Shown here: positions 32,948 to 33,203 of the stretch, one piece after another
Layout: every line of letters starts with the position of its first letter
How positions within the stretch are numbered: position 1 is the first letter of the stretch
Assembly (NCBI RefSeq): GCF_017995515.1
Contig: NZ_JAGOIT010000036.1
Location: 1 to 33,203 of the forward strand
Direction: 5' to 3'
Length of the DNA stretch: 33,203 nucleotides
From: Propionivibrio sp.
GTDB taxonomy: Bacteria; Pseudomonadota; Gammaproteobacteria; Burkholderiales; Rhodocyclaceae
Notes under the pieces: generated by a model
Told to the model about the DNA's origin: nothing
Database searches by the model: none
The model's input: only the letters and a program-made list of their open reading frames with translations
Made by a program: the position numbers and the translations under genes

Positions 32948-33203
32948 TCAGCACTCGAAACTGTCGCCCGTTACGAAAAATGAGCCGCCGGCCTGGTAAT
33001 GAATCGTCCGCGAATCCGTGTCGGGGAAGAGCCAGCGCCCGCCTGAAAACAGTGCCGGGTCCGCCCAGGCGGCGACCACCTTGTCGGCGATCCTGCGACA
33101 CGGAATGCTGAGCGCAAACTCGCCCGAGACTTCGATCAACTCGCGCGTCAGTGTCTGGCTATCGACGACGAGCAGGACTTTCGCCGGATCGAAGTCGAGC
33201 GGC
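32948..33203 (-). CDS. Flavin reductase-like protein, C-terminal part (cut by window)
   Basis: The frame is open through the window end, so the start lies beyond 33203; about 84 residues are visible. The segments VLLVVDSQTLTRELIEVSGEFA, SIPCRRIADKVVAAW and the end RTIHYQAGGSFFVTGDSFEC resemble the flavin-reductase-like (FMN-binding split-barrel, flavoredoxin) family, in which a S-x-T-R-x-L-I-E-x-(S/T)-GEF stretch contacts FMN. The partial length limits certainty. A TTG at 33139 could be mistaken for a start, but the conserved residues continue upstream of it. Confidence 0.65.
   Translation of the reverse strand, partial: PLDFDPAKVLLVVDSQTLTRELIEVSGEFALSIPCRRIADKVVAAWADPALFSGGRWLFPDTDSRTIHYQAGGSFFVTGDSFEC

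Overview
This high-GC, gene-dense chromosomal window looks like a betaproteobacterium, most probably in or near the Rhodocyclales (Accumulibacter-like). That placement is an inference from four things: the gene order cysI / DUF934 / cysH / cysD / cysN next to cysB, divergent ppx and ppk1, an MlaE-family permease with a fused STAS domain, and several repeat types common in that group. I saw no rRNA, tRNA, CRISPR array or phage module. The only mobile-element trace is a decayed IS3-family transposase end at the left edge.

Layout. (1) 1-970: a small membrane protein and an IS3-type transposase fragment ending in a long palindrome. (2) 978-9914: fatty-acid / acyl-CoA electron-transfer region. A minus-strand set (4HBT thioesterase, YccF, FrnE-like DsbA) diverges from ETF-ubiquinone oxidoreductase. 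After an HDOD gene come an acyl-CoA dehydrogenase, etfA and etfB (all minus) and a divergent TetR regulator. The acyl-CoA dehydrogenase, ETF and ETF-QO form one electron route from acyl-CoA to the quinone pool. (3) 9982-11910: an HDOD-receiver-GGDEF signalling protein. (4) 11924-19384: sulfate assimilation. cysB and a small membrane protein lie on the minus strand; a TauE/SafE permease, cysI, DUF934, cysH, cysD and cysN lie on the plus strand. (5) 19560-24292: a membrane protein, a YcaO-family gene with a small downstream ORF, a basic hypothetical protein and a SulP transporter. (6) 24541-28014: a four-gene MCE lipid-transport operon (MlaE-, MlaF- and MlaD-like proteins plus a PqiC-like lipoprotein). 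(7) 28020-32733: polyphosphate genes ppx and ppk1 with a fructosamine-kinase-like gene behind ppk1. (8) The right edge holds a REP-like repeat cluster and the end of a flavin-reductase-like gene.

The most informative regulatory signal is a 16-bp inverted repeat, CATAC-N6-GTATG. It occurs twice between tetR and etfB, where one copy overlaps the -10 of a near-consensus sigma70 promoter. It occurs once between the thioesterase and ETF-QO genes, again on a candidate -10. This suggests that the local TetR protein controls the electron-transfer genes as a regulon. Other points worth a second look are a receiver domain lacking its acidic pair inside the HDOD-GGDEF protein, a sulfite-reductase locus with no flavoprotein subunit, the small ORF paired with ycaO, the hybrid MCE operon, and two related long-stem hairpin elements beside sulfur genes. 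I found nothing I would confidently call a wholly undescribed system.
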